Of a stretch of DNA of 64,000 nucleotides, positions 26,306 through 34,754 are shown piece after piece. The translations under genes and the position numbers were made by a program. The stretch spans positions 62,001 to 126,000 of the forward strand of contig NZ_MSQB01000012.1 of the NCBI RefSeq assembly GCF_002149965.1. Direction: 5' to 3'. The stretch comes from Novosphingobium panipatense. GTDB taxonomy: Bacteria; Pseudomonadota; Alphaproteobacteria; Sphingomonadales; Sphingomonadaceae. Each line of letters begins with the position of its first letter. Within the stretch, counting starts at the first letter, position 1. A model generated the notes under the pieces. It saw only the letters and a program-made list of their open reading frames with translations, was not told the DNA's origin and ran no database searches.

Positions 26306-27169
26306 ATGATGGCCAGTACCGCTTCCACTTTCGACGTTTCGAGCGCCGGTCTCGTCATCCGTCCCGTGCAGCCGACCATCGGCGCCGAGGTGGAGGGCGT
26401 GGATCTTTCCAGGCCCCTGACCGACGAACTGCGCACCGCCATCCGCGCCGCGCTGCTCAAATGGAAGGTCCTGTTCTTTCGCGACCAGTCGATCGACGAT
26501 GCACAGCAGGCGGCTTTCGCGGCGAACTTCGGCCCGCTCTACACCCATCCGACCACGCGCCACGACGCGGCGAACAAGGAAGTCCACGCCATCGCCGCGC
26601 GCGAGGACCGGGAGTACGAAAAGAAGCTCGGCTACAAGCTCAGGGCGGGCGAGGCCTATCACACCGATACGAGCTGGCGCCTGGTGCCGACCTGGGGGGC
26701 GGTGCTGCGCGACGTGAACCTGCCCGAAGTGGGCGGCGATACGATCTGGGTCGACGCGAACCTGGCTTATGAAACGCTGTCGCCCGAGCTCAAGGCGCGC
26801 CTCGAAGGCAGGCATGTCACGCACAACTTCGTGCCCGCGCTGGAGCTTTCGGGGCACGATTACCCCATCGTCGCGCACAGGATCGTCCGCACCCACCGGG
26901 AGACCGGGCAGAAGATCCTCTGGGTCAATTTCTCGCAGCAACCGCAGATCCTCGGCCTGGAACTGTCCGAGAGCCGCGAACTGCTGGAGGAAGTGCTGCG
27001 CCAGTACAAGCGGCCGGACCTTCAGGCGCGCTTTTCCTGGCGTCCGGGAACGGTGGCGTTCTGGGACAACCGCGCCACGGTACACTTCGCGGTGCGCAAC
27101 TACGGCGATTTCCCGCGCGAGCTGCACCGCATCCTGATCGCGGATGAACCGCTCTGGACGGACCTCTGA
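26306..27169 (+). CDS. TauD/TfdA-family Fe(II)/2-oxoglutarate dioxygenase
   Basis: A 287-residue dioxygenase. Iron ligands are His119 and Asp121 (AYHTDTSW) and His260 (TVHFAVRNYGDFPRELHR), with the 2-oxoglutarate arginine in the same segment. The N-terminus IGAEVEGVDLSRPLTDELR and VLFFRDQ are family hallmarks. Relatives oxidise taurine, alkyl sulfonates or alkyl sulfates (AtsK), releasing sulfite or sulfate. Double ATG; AAAGGAG precedes the first at 26306. It is 19 bases after the DmoA-type gene and 3 bases before the binding-protein gene. An alkylsulfatase-type or taurine-type substrate cannot be decided from motifs. Confidence 0.92.
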   Translation: MMASTASTFDVSSAGLVIRPVQPTIGAEVEGVDLSRPLTDELRTAIRAALLKWKVLFFRDQSIDDAQQAAFAANFGPLYTHPTTRHDAANKEVHAIAAREDREYEKKLGYKLRAGEAYHTDTSWRLVPTWGAVLRDVNLPEVGGDTIWVDANLAYETLSPELKARLEGRHVTHNFVPALELSGHDYPIVAHRIVRTHRETGQKILWVNFSQQPQILGLELSESRELLEEVLRQYKRPDLQARFSWRPGTVAFWDNRATVHFAVRNYGDFPRELHRILIADEPLWTDL

Positions 27170-27172
27170 TCT

Positions 27173-28111
27173 ATGCTCGACAGACGTAACCTGCTTGCAG
27201 GACTTGCCACGACCGTCGCCCTGGCCGCTTGCGGCCGGGGCGGCGGCGCGGATGCGCAAGTGCTGCGCGTCGGCAGCCAGAAGGGCGGCACCAAATCGCT
27301 GATGCTGGCCTCCGGCGTGCTCGACGGCGCGCCGTACAAGGTCGAATGGTCGGAATTCCCGGCCGCGCAGAATCTGCTCGAAGCGCTCGGCAGCAGTGCG
27401 GTGGACCTTGGCCTTGTCGGCGATGCACCGTTCCAGTTCGCCTATCAGGCCGGAAGCCCGATCAAGGCGGTGGGCGCGCAGCGCACGCAGACAAGGCTGG
27501 CAGGGGCGTTGTCGATCCTGGTGCCGGCCCGTTCACCCGTCCATGACGGCAAGGGCCTGAAGGGCAAGCGGATCGCCACCACGCGCGGCAGCGTCGGTCA
27601 TTATCTTGTGCTGCGTTCCCTGATCGCTTCCGGCTTGCGCTCCGAGGACGTCAGGATCGTGTTCCTCTCTCCCAGCGATTCCCGCGCGGCGCTCCAAAGC
27701 GGCGCCGTCGACGCCTGGTCCACCTGGATGCCCTATGTCGCGGCGGCCCAGGCGGAAGGGGATCGTATCGTCGTGGACGGTAAGGATTTCGTCCAGGGCT
27801 ACGGTTTCGAGGTCGCACCCGAAAGCGCCATTGCGAGCAAGCGGGAGCAATTGTCCGATTTCCTCCGGCGAGAGGCGAAGGCGCTCGAATGGGCGAAAGG
27901 CCATGTCGATCAATATGGTGCGGTGCTGGCGAAGGAAACCGGGCTTCCGCCGCAGATCGCACGCGCAACGGCAGAGAAGAATGTTCGGCTGCGCGTGCCG
28001 ATCGACAATGGCGTTATCAAGGATCAGCAGGTCGTTCTGAGTACATTCCAGAAATTTGGCGAGGTCAAATCCGCCAGATCTCTTGATAATGCCTTTGAAT
28101 TGAATGTCTGA
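27173..28111 (+). CDS. ssuA: Aliphatic-sulfonate-type substrate-binding lipoprotein
   Basis: A 312-residue periplasmic binding protein for the SsuBC transporter. The N-terminus MLDRRNLLAGLATTVALAACGRG carries a lipobox with Cys20, so it should be membrane-anchored, which is less common for SsuA proteins. The NMT1/SsuA fold is shown by LRVGSQKGGTKSLMLASGVLD, VEWSEFPAAQNLLEALGSSAVDLGLVGDAPFQFAYQAG and GKRIATTRGSVGHYLVLRSL. It is the last gene in the operon rather than the first, three bases after the TauD-like gene. Confidence 0.92.
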   Translation: MLDRRNLLAGLATTVALAACGRGGGADAQVLRVGSQKGGTKSLMLASGVLDGAPYKVEWSEFPAAQNLLEALGSSAVDLGLVGDAPFQFAYQAGSPIKAVGAQRTQTRLAGALSILVPARSPVHDGKGLKGKRIATTRGSVGHYLVLRSLIASGLRSEDVRIVFLSPSDSRAALQSGAVDAWSTWMPYVAAAQAEGDRIVVDGKDFVQGYGFEVAPESAIASKREQLSDFLRREAKALEWAKGHVDQYGAVLAKETGLPPQIARATAEKNVRLRVPIDNGVIKDQQVVLSTFQKFGEVKSARSLDNAFELNV

Positions 28112-28148
28112 ATCAAGAAAAACTTGGATTGAGATTAGGCAATTCAAT

Positions 28149-28167
28149 TTCAACTAAATTGGTTGAG
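28149..28167 (+). promoter_or_regulatory. LysR-type box, copy 3 (before the TonB receptor)
   Basis: TTCAA-N9-TTGAG lies 39 bases before the GTG start of the receptor. With its flanks it matches copy 1 at most of about 26 positions. A weaker TTGAG half-site at 28129-28133 lies 34 bases upstream, so two dimers might bind here. Confidence 0.6.
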
Positions 28168-28206
28168 ATGGCACGAAGCTCTCGTGTTTCCAATTCGGGG
28201 GCTGAT

Positions 28207-30738
28207 GTGAAAAAGTTCTTGGTTTCCAGTTTACTTGCCGGCGCTTCACTTGCTGCCTTTTCACCGGCGCGGGCAGAAGAGATCGCCGAAGAAGTTCCCG
28301 CCGACGCGGCGGCGGCAGCCGCCGCCGAAGGGCCCGCCATCGTCGTTACCGGCGCGCGTGGGCGCATCCAGCGATCGGTTGCGGACAGCCCGGTGCCGAT
28401 CGACGTGATCAGCCCGCAGGAACTGAAGAACACCGGCCGCACCGGCCTCAAGGAAATCCTCGGCAATATCATCCCCTCGCTGAGCATGCCGGCACTGGGC
28501 GGCGGCGGCACTTCGGCAAGCGTTCGCCCGATCTCGATCCGCGGGCTCTCGGGCGATTACGTGCTGGTCCTCGTCAACGGCAAGCGTCGCCACACCACCT
28601 CGCTCATCAACAACCTCTCGCGCATTTCGGGCGGCTCTACGCCGGTGGACATCGATCTCATACCCACCAACGCGGTGGGCCGGATCGAAGTCCTGAGAGA
28701 CGGCGCGGCGGCGCAATACGGTTCGGACGCGATCTCCGGCGTCATCAACATCATCCTCGACAACGCCCCCAGCGGCGGCGAACTGTCCGTCACGGGCGGC
28801 CAGCTCTACGAGAAGGGCGGGGCGCTGGCGCAAGTGTCCGGGTCCTACGGCACCCCGCTGGGCGACGGCGGTTTCGCGCGCTTTTCCCTAGAGGCGAAAT
28901 ATCATGACCGCGCCGATTCCTCGGCGGAACCGGTGCCTTATGTCTATCCCCTGGTGAACGGCCAGCCCGACCCGCGCGAGGCGGATGCGAACCACCTGAT
29001 CGCAGGAGGTTATGGGCGCTCCAACCGCGACAAGATCGTCAATACCAGCTACAACGCCGAACTGCCGGTGGGTGACGATACCACGCTCTATTCGTTCTCC
29101 ACGCTCAGCTACCGCAACATCAACGACGCACGCGGTGCCTACTTTGCCGCGCCGACCGGCTATGGCGGAGCGGCCAATACGTCCGGGGCTTCGGTTCTGC
29201 CGCAGCTCTATCCGGCGGGCTTCCAGGCCTATCGCCGCATCTGGGAATGGGACTGGCAGGCGGCGCTGGGGCTGCGGACCGAGTTTTCGGGCTGGTCGCT
29301 CGATGTTTCCAGCAGCTACGGTCGCGACAACGTGAAGCTGGGCGCGGAAAACACGCTCAACCCCTCGATCGGGCCGGACAGCAAGAGCAGTTTCTTCATG
29401 GGCCGCCAGAAGCAGGACCTGTGGGTGAACAACCTCGACCTGAGCCGCGACGTGGATATCGGCCTCGCAAGGCCGGTCAGCCTGTCGTTGGGCGTGGAGC
29501 ACCGCTGGGAGCGCTTTCGCAACATTGCCGGGGAGCCGGACTCCTACCGTGACGGCGGCTATGTGATCCCGGTGGACGACACACCGTTCGGCCAGCTCTA
29601 CGGCGGCCGCTCTCCTTCGCCGGGCCTTGTCTCGTTTACCGGCACATCCCCCGCCGACGAGTCCAGCATCAGCCGGAACAACCTGGCGGCCTATGTCGAT
29701 GTCTCGACTGATCTGACTCCGGGCTGGTTCCTTGGCCTTGCCGGCCGGTTCGAGCATTATTCGGACAGTGCGGGCAATACGTTCAGCGCCAAGGCTTCCA
29801 CCCGCGTGGAACTGGCCAGGGGCCTTGCCTTGCGCGGCGGCGTCAACACTGGCTTCCGTGCGCCTTCGCTGGCGCAGACGGCATTCTCGACCACGCAGAA
29901 CACCGTCACCCTGATCGGGAACGAGCGCGTCTCCACCGTCTCCAAGTTCCTGCCGGTCAACAGCGCAGCGGCCCTCGCGCTTGGCGCCAGGCCGCTGAAG
30001 CCCGAGAAATCGCTGAACTTCACCGCGGGCGTCACCTATGAAACCGGCCCGTTCCGCCTCACCATCGACGCCTACCAGATCCGCATCGACGATCGCATCG
30101 TGAAAACGGAATTCCTGGGAACCGCCTCGAACGGCGGAAGCGCGATCAAGGACATTCTCGTCGCCAACGGCATCGACGACGTGGACAGTGCCCAGTTCTT
30201 CACCAATGCCATCGATACCCGCACGCGCGGCGTGGACGTCGTGGGCGAATATACGCTCGACACCGCTTCGCTGGGCACGTTCCGCCTCAACGCGGCCTAC
30301 AGCTACAACCGGACGAAGATCCTCCATGTGATCGACAACCCGGAGGAACTCAGCAGCCTCAACGTCACCTTGTTCGGACGACAGGCGCAGCGCGACCTGG
30401 TGGTCGCGCTTCCTCGCAGCAAGGTCGTACTGTCCAACAATTGGTCGCTGGGCAGGATCAGGGCGCTGCTCAGGGTCACGCGTTTCGGGAAGTACACGGA
30501 GTCCAGCAACGTTGCCGCGTCCGACCGTACATTCGGCGCGAAGTGGGTGACGGATGCAGAGCTTGGCTATCAGATCACCGACAATCTCGATATCGCGCTG
30601 GGTGCCAACAATCTCTTTGATGTCTATCCCAAGAGAAACGGCATCATCGCCGCCGATGGTTCGGGTGCCTACGGAAATTTCGCGCCGTTCGGGCTGAGCG
30701 GTGGTTTCTACTATGCCCGCTTGGGGATCGGGTTCTGA
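28207..30738 (+). CDS. TonB-dependent receptor linked to the organosulfur operon
   Basis: An 843-residue outer-membrane receptor. The frame opens at 28129, across the LysR box; I use the GTG at 28207, which follows GGGGG at 28197-28201 and starts a signal peptide (residues 1-23, ending SPARAEE). The plug has AIVVTGARGRIQRSVADSPVPIDVI, IRGLSGDYVLVLVNGKRRHTTSLIN, VDIDLIPTNAVGRIEVLRDGAAAQYGSDAISGVINI; the barrel closes with GANNLFDVYPKRN and FYYARLGIGF. It belongs to the large sphingomonad receptor group with NGKRRH plugs. Position directly after ssuA and a shared LysR box suggest it carries an organosulfur compound, for example a sulfonate or sulfate ester. Confidence 0.9.
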   Translation: MKKFLVSSLLAGASLAAFSPARAEEIAEEVPADAAAAAAAEGPAIVVTGARGRIQRSVADSPVPIDVISPQELKNTGRTGLKEILGNIIPSLSMPALGGGGTSASVRPISIRGLSGDYVLVLVNGKRRHTTSLINNLSRISGGSTPVDIDLIPTNAVGRIEVLRDGAAAQYGSDAISGVINIILDNAPSGGELSVTGGQLYEKGGALAQVSGSYGTPLGDGGFARFSLEAKYHDRADSSAEPVPYVYPLVNGQPDPREADANHLIAGGYGRSNRDKIVNTSYNAELPVGDDTTLYSFSTLSYRNINDARGAYFAAPTGYGGAANTSGASVLPQLYPAGFQAYRRIWEWDWQAALGLRTEFSGWSLDVSSSYGRDNVKLGAENTLNPSIGPDSKSSFFMGRQKQDLWVNNLDLSRDVDIGLARPVSLSLGVEHRWERFRNIAGEPDSYRDGGYVIPVDDTPFGQLYGGRSPSPGLVSFTGTSPADESSISRNNLAAYVDVSTDLTPGWFLGLAGRFEHYSDSAGNTFSAKASTRVELARGLALRGGVNTGFRAPSLAQTAFSTTQNTVTLIGNERVSTVSKFLPVNSAAALALGARPLKPEKSLNFTAGVTYETGPFRLTIDAYQIRIDDRIVKTEFLGTASNGGSAIKDILVANGIDDVDSAQFFTNAIDTRTRGVDVVGEYTLDTASLGTFRLNAAYSYNRTKILHVIDNPEELSSLNVTLFGRQAQRDLVVALPRSKVVLSNNWSLGRIRALLRVTRFGKYTESSNVAASDRTFGAKWVTDAELGYQITDNLDIALGANNLFDVYPKRNGIIAADGSGAYGNFAPFGLSGGFYYARLGIGF

Positions 30739-30830
30739 AGGTTCGGCAGCGTGTTGCGAATGCCTTGCATTTGCTTTAGGTGATCGATTGCTCTCGCGTG
30801 CTTCTGCCGGTGTCAGGGCAAGGGGGGCCA

Positions 30831-31340
30831 ATGCCGGGTGCAATTGCAGCGATCGACGTGGGGTCGCTTTACGACCAGCATGTTGATTGGCTGCGCGCCT
30901 GGCTGCGCCGCCGGACGAGATGCCCGCATCGTGCTGCGGATCTGGCTCAGGATACCTACTGCCGTCTGATCGAGAAATCGGCGGAACTGCGGATCGAAAC
31001 CCCACGCACTTTCCTCGCCACCGTGGCGCGAAGGCTGCTCGTCGACGATATCCGCCGCCGGGATGTAGAGCGCGCGATCCTCGATGCGCAGGTCCTTCAT
31101 GCCGCGAACGGCGAGGAGATCACACCGGAGCGTATCGTTGAAGCCGCGCAGTTCCTGGATACGGTGCTGCGGGTCCTGGACAGCCTGCCGGAACAGGCGC
31201 GAGAGACGTTCCTGCTGCGCAGGATCGAGGGGCTTGCCCAGTCGGATATCGCGGAGCGGCTCGGCATTTCGATCAGTACCGTCAAGCGGCACATCGCGGC
31301 GGCTTATGCAGCCTGCGTGACCGTAGCCTATGCCGACTGA
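30831..31340 (+). CDS. ECF RNA polymerase sigma factor, FecI type
   Basis: A 169-residue ECF sigma factor from the ATG at 30831, which is preceded by GGGGGG; a GTG at 30780 would add 17 residues. Region 2 reads RRTRCPHRAADLAQDTYCRLIEKS and RTFLATVARRLLVDDIRRRD; region 4 reads DSLPEQARETFLLRRIEGLAQSDIAERLGISISTVKRHI. It overlaps the FecR gene by 11 bases, so the two are translationally linked. It should activate the receptor gene at 32380 when the receptor signals through FecR. Confidence 0.92.
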   Translation: MPGAIAAIDVGSLYDQHVDWLRAWLRRRTRCPHRAADLAQDTYCRLIEKSAELRIETPRTFLATVARRLLVDDIRRRDVERAILDAQVLHAANGEEITPERIVEAAQFLDTVLRVLDSLPEQARETFLLRRIEGLAQSDIAERLGISISTVKRHIAAAYAACVTVAYAD

Positions 31341-32304
31341 GCACAGGCCCACTGAACACAGGCCCAGCCCGGCGGTGATCGAAACCGCTGCGAACTGGGC
31401 GGCGCGCTTCGATTCCGAGGAGGCCAGCGACGCCGATCGGGCAGAATTCGTTGCATGGCAAAGCGCGCATCCATCGCACCGGGCGGCATGGAATGCGATC
31501 CGCGCCTTCGACAGTTCGCTGGATGCGGCGGGCGATCTGGAGCACGCCGCATTGCGCCGGGCCGCGCAGGCGCGTCTGACACGCCGGAGGACCGCCACCG
31601 GCGGGTTTGCCGCAGCGCTCCTCGTGGCGGGATGGAGCATGCTCCACTTCGCAGGAAGCGCCGACGAGACGGCTCGATATCAAACCGCCAGGGGCCAGGT
31701 GAAGACCGTGTCGCTGGAGGACGGATCGGACCTCGTGATGGATACGGACGCGGCGGTGACCGTCGCATTGACGCGGTCAGAGCGCATCGTCGACCTCGCC
31801 CGCGGGCAGGTCTTCGTGCATGTCGCCAAGGCACCGGATCGTCCTTTCGTTATCCGTACCGCCGATGGAACGGCGACTGCGCTGGGCACGGCCTATTCCG
31901 TGCGCCGGGACAGTGCGGGCACGCGCGTCATGGTAACCGAGTCCCATGTGCGGATTTGTCCCGCGGACTTGCCGAACGCCTGCCGAACGCTCGGCCCCGG
32001 CGAACAGGCGCGGATCACTTCAAGCGGTGTCGTCGGGTTCGGCCGGATCGACGCTGCCCGGGCATCGCTGTGGACCAGCGGCTGGCTGGAAGTCGATGAC
32101 CGGCCCGTCGTCGAGGTCCTGTCGGAAATCGCCCGCTATCGAAAGCATCCCATCCGCTTCGATCCGGGGCAGCTCCTTGGGCGCAACGTGACGGGAAGCT
32201 ATCCCCTGAGCGACCCCGATCGGGCGCTGTCCGGCGTGGCCGATGCCGCCGATCTCGCCATCGCGCGCCAGTCCGATGGTACGCTGGTGATCGGGCCGCG
32301 ATAA
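31330..32304 (+). CDS. FecR-family anti-sigma regulator
   Basis: A 324-residue FecR protein. The cytoplasmic DUF4880 part has AANWAARFDSEEASDADRAEFVAWQSAHPSHRAAWNAI; a transmembrane segment follows (GGFAAALLVAGWSMLHFAGS); the periplasmic FecR domain has VKTVSLEDGSDLVMDTDAAVTVALT and LARGQVFVHVAKAPDRPFVI. The C-terminal STN-like part ends with IARYRKHPIRFDPGQLLGRNVTGSYPLSDPDRALSGV. It overlaps the sigma gene and is followed by an STN-type receptor, giving a complete cell-surface signalling triad. Confidence 0.93.
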   Translation: MPTEHRPTEHRPSPAVIETAANWAARFDSEEASDADRAEFVAWQSAHPSHRAAWNAIRAFDSSLDAAGDLEHAALRRAAQARLTRRRTATGGFAAALLVAGWSMLHFAGSADETARYQTARGQVKTVSLEDGSDLVMDTDAAVTVALTRSERIVDLARGQVFVHVAKAPDRPFVIRTADGTATALGTAYSVRRDSAGTRVMVTESHVRICPADLPNACRTLGPGEQARITSSGVVGFGRIDAARASLWTSGWLEVDDRPVVEVLSEIARYRKHPIRFDPGQLLGRNVTGSYPLSDPDRALSGVADAADLAIARQSDGTLVIGPR

Positions 32305-32379
32305 TTTTTCACCGGGGGCGAGCCGTTCGGCGAACTCGTCCGTCCCGTTCAGTGAAAGCAATTCATTGGCGGAAGTTTC

Positions 32380-34749
32380 ATGTTCAATCTCAAGTCCAGC
32401 CTTGCGCGCGGTGCCGCGTCGATCGTCCTTCTCTCCGGCATTTCCATCTCTGCCGTGCCTGCCGCAGCGGCGCAGGAAACACAGGTGGCGATTGCCTTTG
32501 ATGTACCCTCGGGCGCACTCGGCGCAGCGCTGGCGCGAATGGGGCGGCAGGCCGGCACGATGATATCGACCGATGCCGATATCGTGCGCGGGAAACACAC
32601 GGCGGGGATCAAGGGACGGTTCCCGATCGGGCAGGCACTGGAGATGCTTCTGACCGGCACCGAACTGTCGGCACAGCCTGACGGGCGCGGAGGTTACCGT
32701 CTGGTGTCGCGGATCTCTCAGGATGCACCGCGCGAACCGGTACAGGATTCGATCATCGTCACCGCGCGCATCGATAACGCGGTGTCTGTCGGAAAGTCCG
32801 ACGCCGTGCTGCTGGAAACGCCGCAATCCGTTTCCGTCGTCGATGCCAGCTTCATCGAGACGATGAACACCAAGACGATCAGCGAAAGCCTGGGCTATAC
32901 GCCCGGCCTGGCGACGCAGCCCGCCAGCTTCGCGCGGTCGGCGGACAACGTCTATCTCCGCGGCTTTCCGGTCAATACGGCCGATGGCAGCATTCTGCTG
33001 GACGGTCTGAAACCCCAGGCATCGACTTATGGCGGCGGCATCGAGCCTTACTCGCTGGAGCGGCTCGAAGTGATGCGCGGCGCAAACTCGGTGCTTTACG
33101 GCCAGCTCGGCCCCGGCGGCATCATCAATGCGGTGAGCAAGCGCCCCTCCTTCACCCGTTTCGCAGAAGTGCGGGCGCAGTACGGCAGCTTCGAGCGCAA
33201 GGAGTTGGCTGCCGATTTCACCGGGCCGCTGAACGACAGCATTGCCGTTCGACTGACCGGGCTGATCCGGGATTCCAATACCGACATCGATTACATCAAG
33301 GACGACAAGCGCTTCATCGCACCGGCTCTAACCTGGCGGATCGGTGAGGATACCGAACTGACGCTGCTCGGCAGCTATCAGGAAATCCGCATGGATTTCG
33401 CGGCGCCGCTCAGCGTTCAGCTGGTGACCGGCCAAGGCCTGCCTCTCGGCCCGATCCCGCGCGACCGGTTCGTGGGCGAGCCCGATTTCGATCGTTACGA
33501 TGCCGATCAATGGACCGCCGGTTACCGTTTCAGCCATCGCTTCTCCGACGCGCTGCGCTTCGAGAGCGCTTTGCGATACTACGAGGGCACACCGGCCTGG
33601 GACTACCTCCAGGTCGGCGCCGTGACCGCAGCAGGCAGCCTTGCCCGCACGGTCAGCTATCGGCGGGAGAAGACCACCGCGCTTTCGACCGACAATCGCC
33701 TGGCCTTCGACATCGACACCGGTGCGGTACGGCACGAATTGATGGCCGGTCTCGACGTTTACCTGCCCACATATCGCAACGACCGCTTCCAGAACGGGTC
33801 GGTCACGCCGATCAATATCTACGAGCCGGTCTACGGGGCGGTTCCGGTCGTGGACATGCGCCAGAGCCGCAATCGCGGCGCCGATGTCCGCAGTCGCCAG
33901 ATCGGCCTCTATTTCCAGGACCAGATGCGCCTGGGGGAATGGATCGTGGTGCTGGGCGGCCGACAGGACTGGAGCCGCAACCGCACCAGATTGCGCGCAA
34001 CCGAGGTCGATACCGAGCAGAAGGATGATGCTTTCACCTGGCGCGCGGGCCTGGTCCATGCCGGCGACAACGGCCTTGCGCCTTACGCGAGCTACGCCCG
34101 CTCGTTCGCGCCGCAGATCGGCACGACTTTCGAAGGCGCCCGTTTCGTGCCCAGTCGGGGCGAGCAGATCGAGGCGGGCATCCGCTACCAGAAGCCGGGC
34201 TCCAAGCTGCTGCTGAGCGCCGCGGCCTATCAGCTGACCCAGACCAACTTGCTGACCCCGGATACCCGGGCGGAGGCATCGGGCTTCAGCGTCCAGACCG
34301 GCGAGATCCGCGTGCGCGGCATCGAGGCGGAGGCGCAGGCGGAAGTGCTGCAGGATCTCAACCTGCTGCTGGCCTATGCCTGGTTCGATGCCGAGATCAC
34401 CCGATCCAATACGCCGGGTGAGCAGGGCCAGCGGCCGACGTTCGTACCTCGCCAGACCCTTTCGGCATTCGCGGACTATCGGCTCGACCGTCTGGGCCTG
34501 GCGGATGTGAAGCTGGGCGCGGGCGTTCGCTACATCGGGCACAGCAACATCATCGGCGCGACGTTCGACAATGCTGCCTATGCGCTGGTCGATGCCATAG
34601 CCGAGTGGTCGCCCGGCCCATGGCGCTTCGCCTTCAACGCGCGGAACCTGTTCGACAGGAAATACACCTCCTGCCTTTCCAGCGGCGTCAACGCCTGCCG
34701 CTACGGGGATCCGCAGACTTTCACGGGAACCGTCGGCTACCGCTTCTGA
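32380..34749 (+). CDS. TonB-dependent siderophore receptor with N-terminal STN signalling domain
   Basis: A 789-residue receptor. A signal peptide (to about residue 30) is followed by an STN/secretin domain (VAIAFDVPSGALGAALARMGRQAGTMISTD to MLLTGTELSAQPDGRGGYRLV), which contacts FecR. The plug begins DSIIVTARIDNAVSVGKSDAVLLETPQSVSVV, then YLRGFPVNTADGSILLDGLKP and RLEVMRGANSVLYGQLGPGGIINAVSKRP, the pattern of FhuE/FpvA-like ferric-siderophore receptors. It ends FNARNLFDRKYTSCLSSGVNACRYGDPQTFTGTVGYRF. It is the output and sensor of the FecI/FecR pair just upstream. A ferric siderophore is the likely ligand, but which one is unknown. Confidence 0.93.
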   Translation: MFNLKSSLARGAASIVLLSGISISAVPAAAAQETQVAIAFDVPSGALGAALARMGRQAGTMISTDADIVRGKHTAGIKGRFPIGQALEMLLTGTELSAQPDGRGGYRLVSRISQDAPREPVQDSIIVTARIDNAVSVGKSDAVLLETPQSVSVVDASFIETMNTKTISESLGYTPGLATQPASFARSADNVYLRGFPVNTADGSILLDGLKPQASTYGGGIEPYSLERLEVMRGANSVLYGQLGPGGIINAVSKRPSFTRFAEVRAQYGSFERKELAADFTGPLNDSIAVRLTGLIRDSNTDIDYIKDDKRFIAPALTWRIGEDTELTLLGSYQEIRMDFAAPLSVQLVTGQGLPLGPIPRDRFVGEPDFDRYDADQWTAGYRFSHRFSDALRFESALRYYEGTPAWDYLQVGAVTAAGSLARTVSYRREKTTALSTDNRLAFDIDTGAVRHELMAGLDVYLPTYRNDRFQNGSVTPINIYEPVYGAVPVVDMRQSRNRGADVRSRQIGLYFQDQMRLGEWIVVLGGRQDWSRNRTRLRATEVDTEQKDDAFTWRAGLVHAGDNGLAPYASYARSFAPQIGTTFEGARFVPSRGEQIEAGIRYQKPGSKLLLSAAAYQLTQTNLLTPDTRAEASGFSVQTGEIRVRGIEAEAQAEVLQDLNLLLAYAWFDAEITRSNTPGEQGQRPTFVPRQTLSAFADYRLDRLGLADVKLGAGVRYIGHSNIIGATFDNAAYALVDAIAEWSPGPWRFAFNARNLFDRKYTSCLSSGVNACRYGDPQTFTGTVGYRF

Positions 34750-34754
34750 TCGCC

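Noticed and set aside
28888..31005. Long minus-strand open frame opposite the receptor and sigma gene
   Set aside because: Antisense shadow; it spans two real plus-strand genes and shows no domain.
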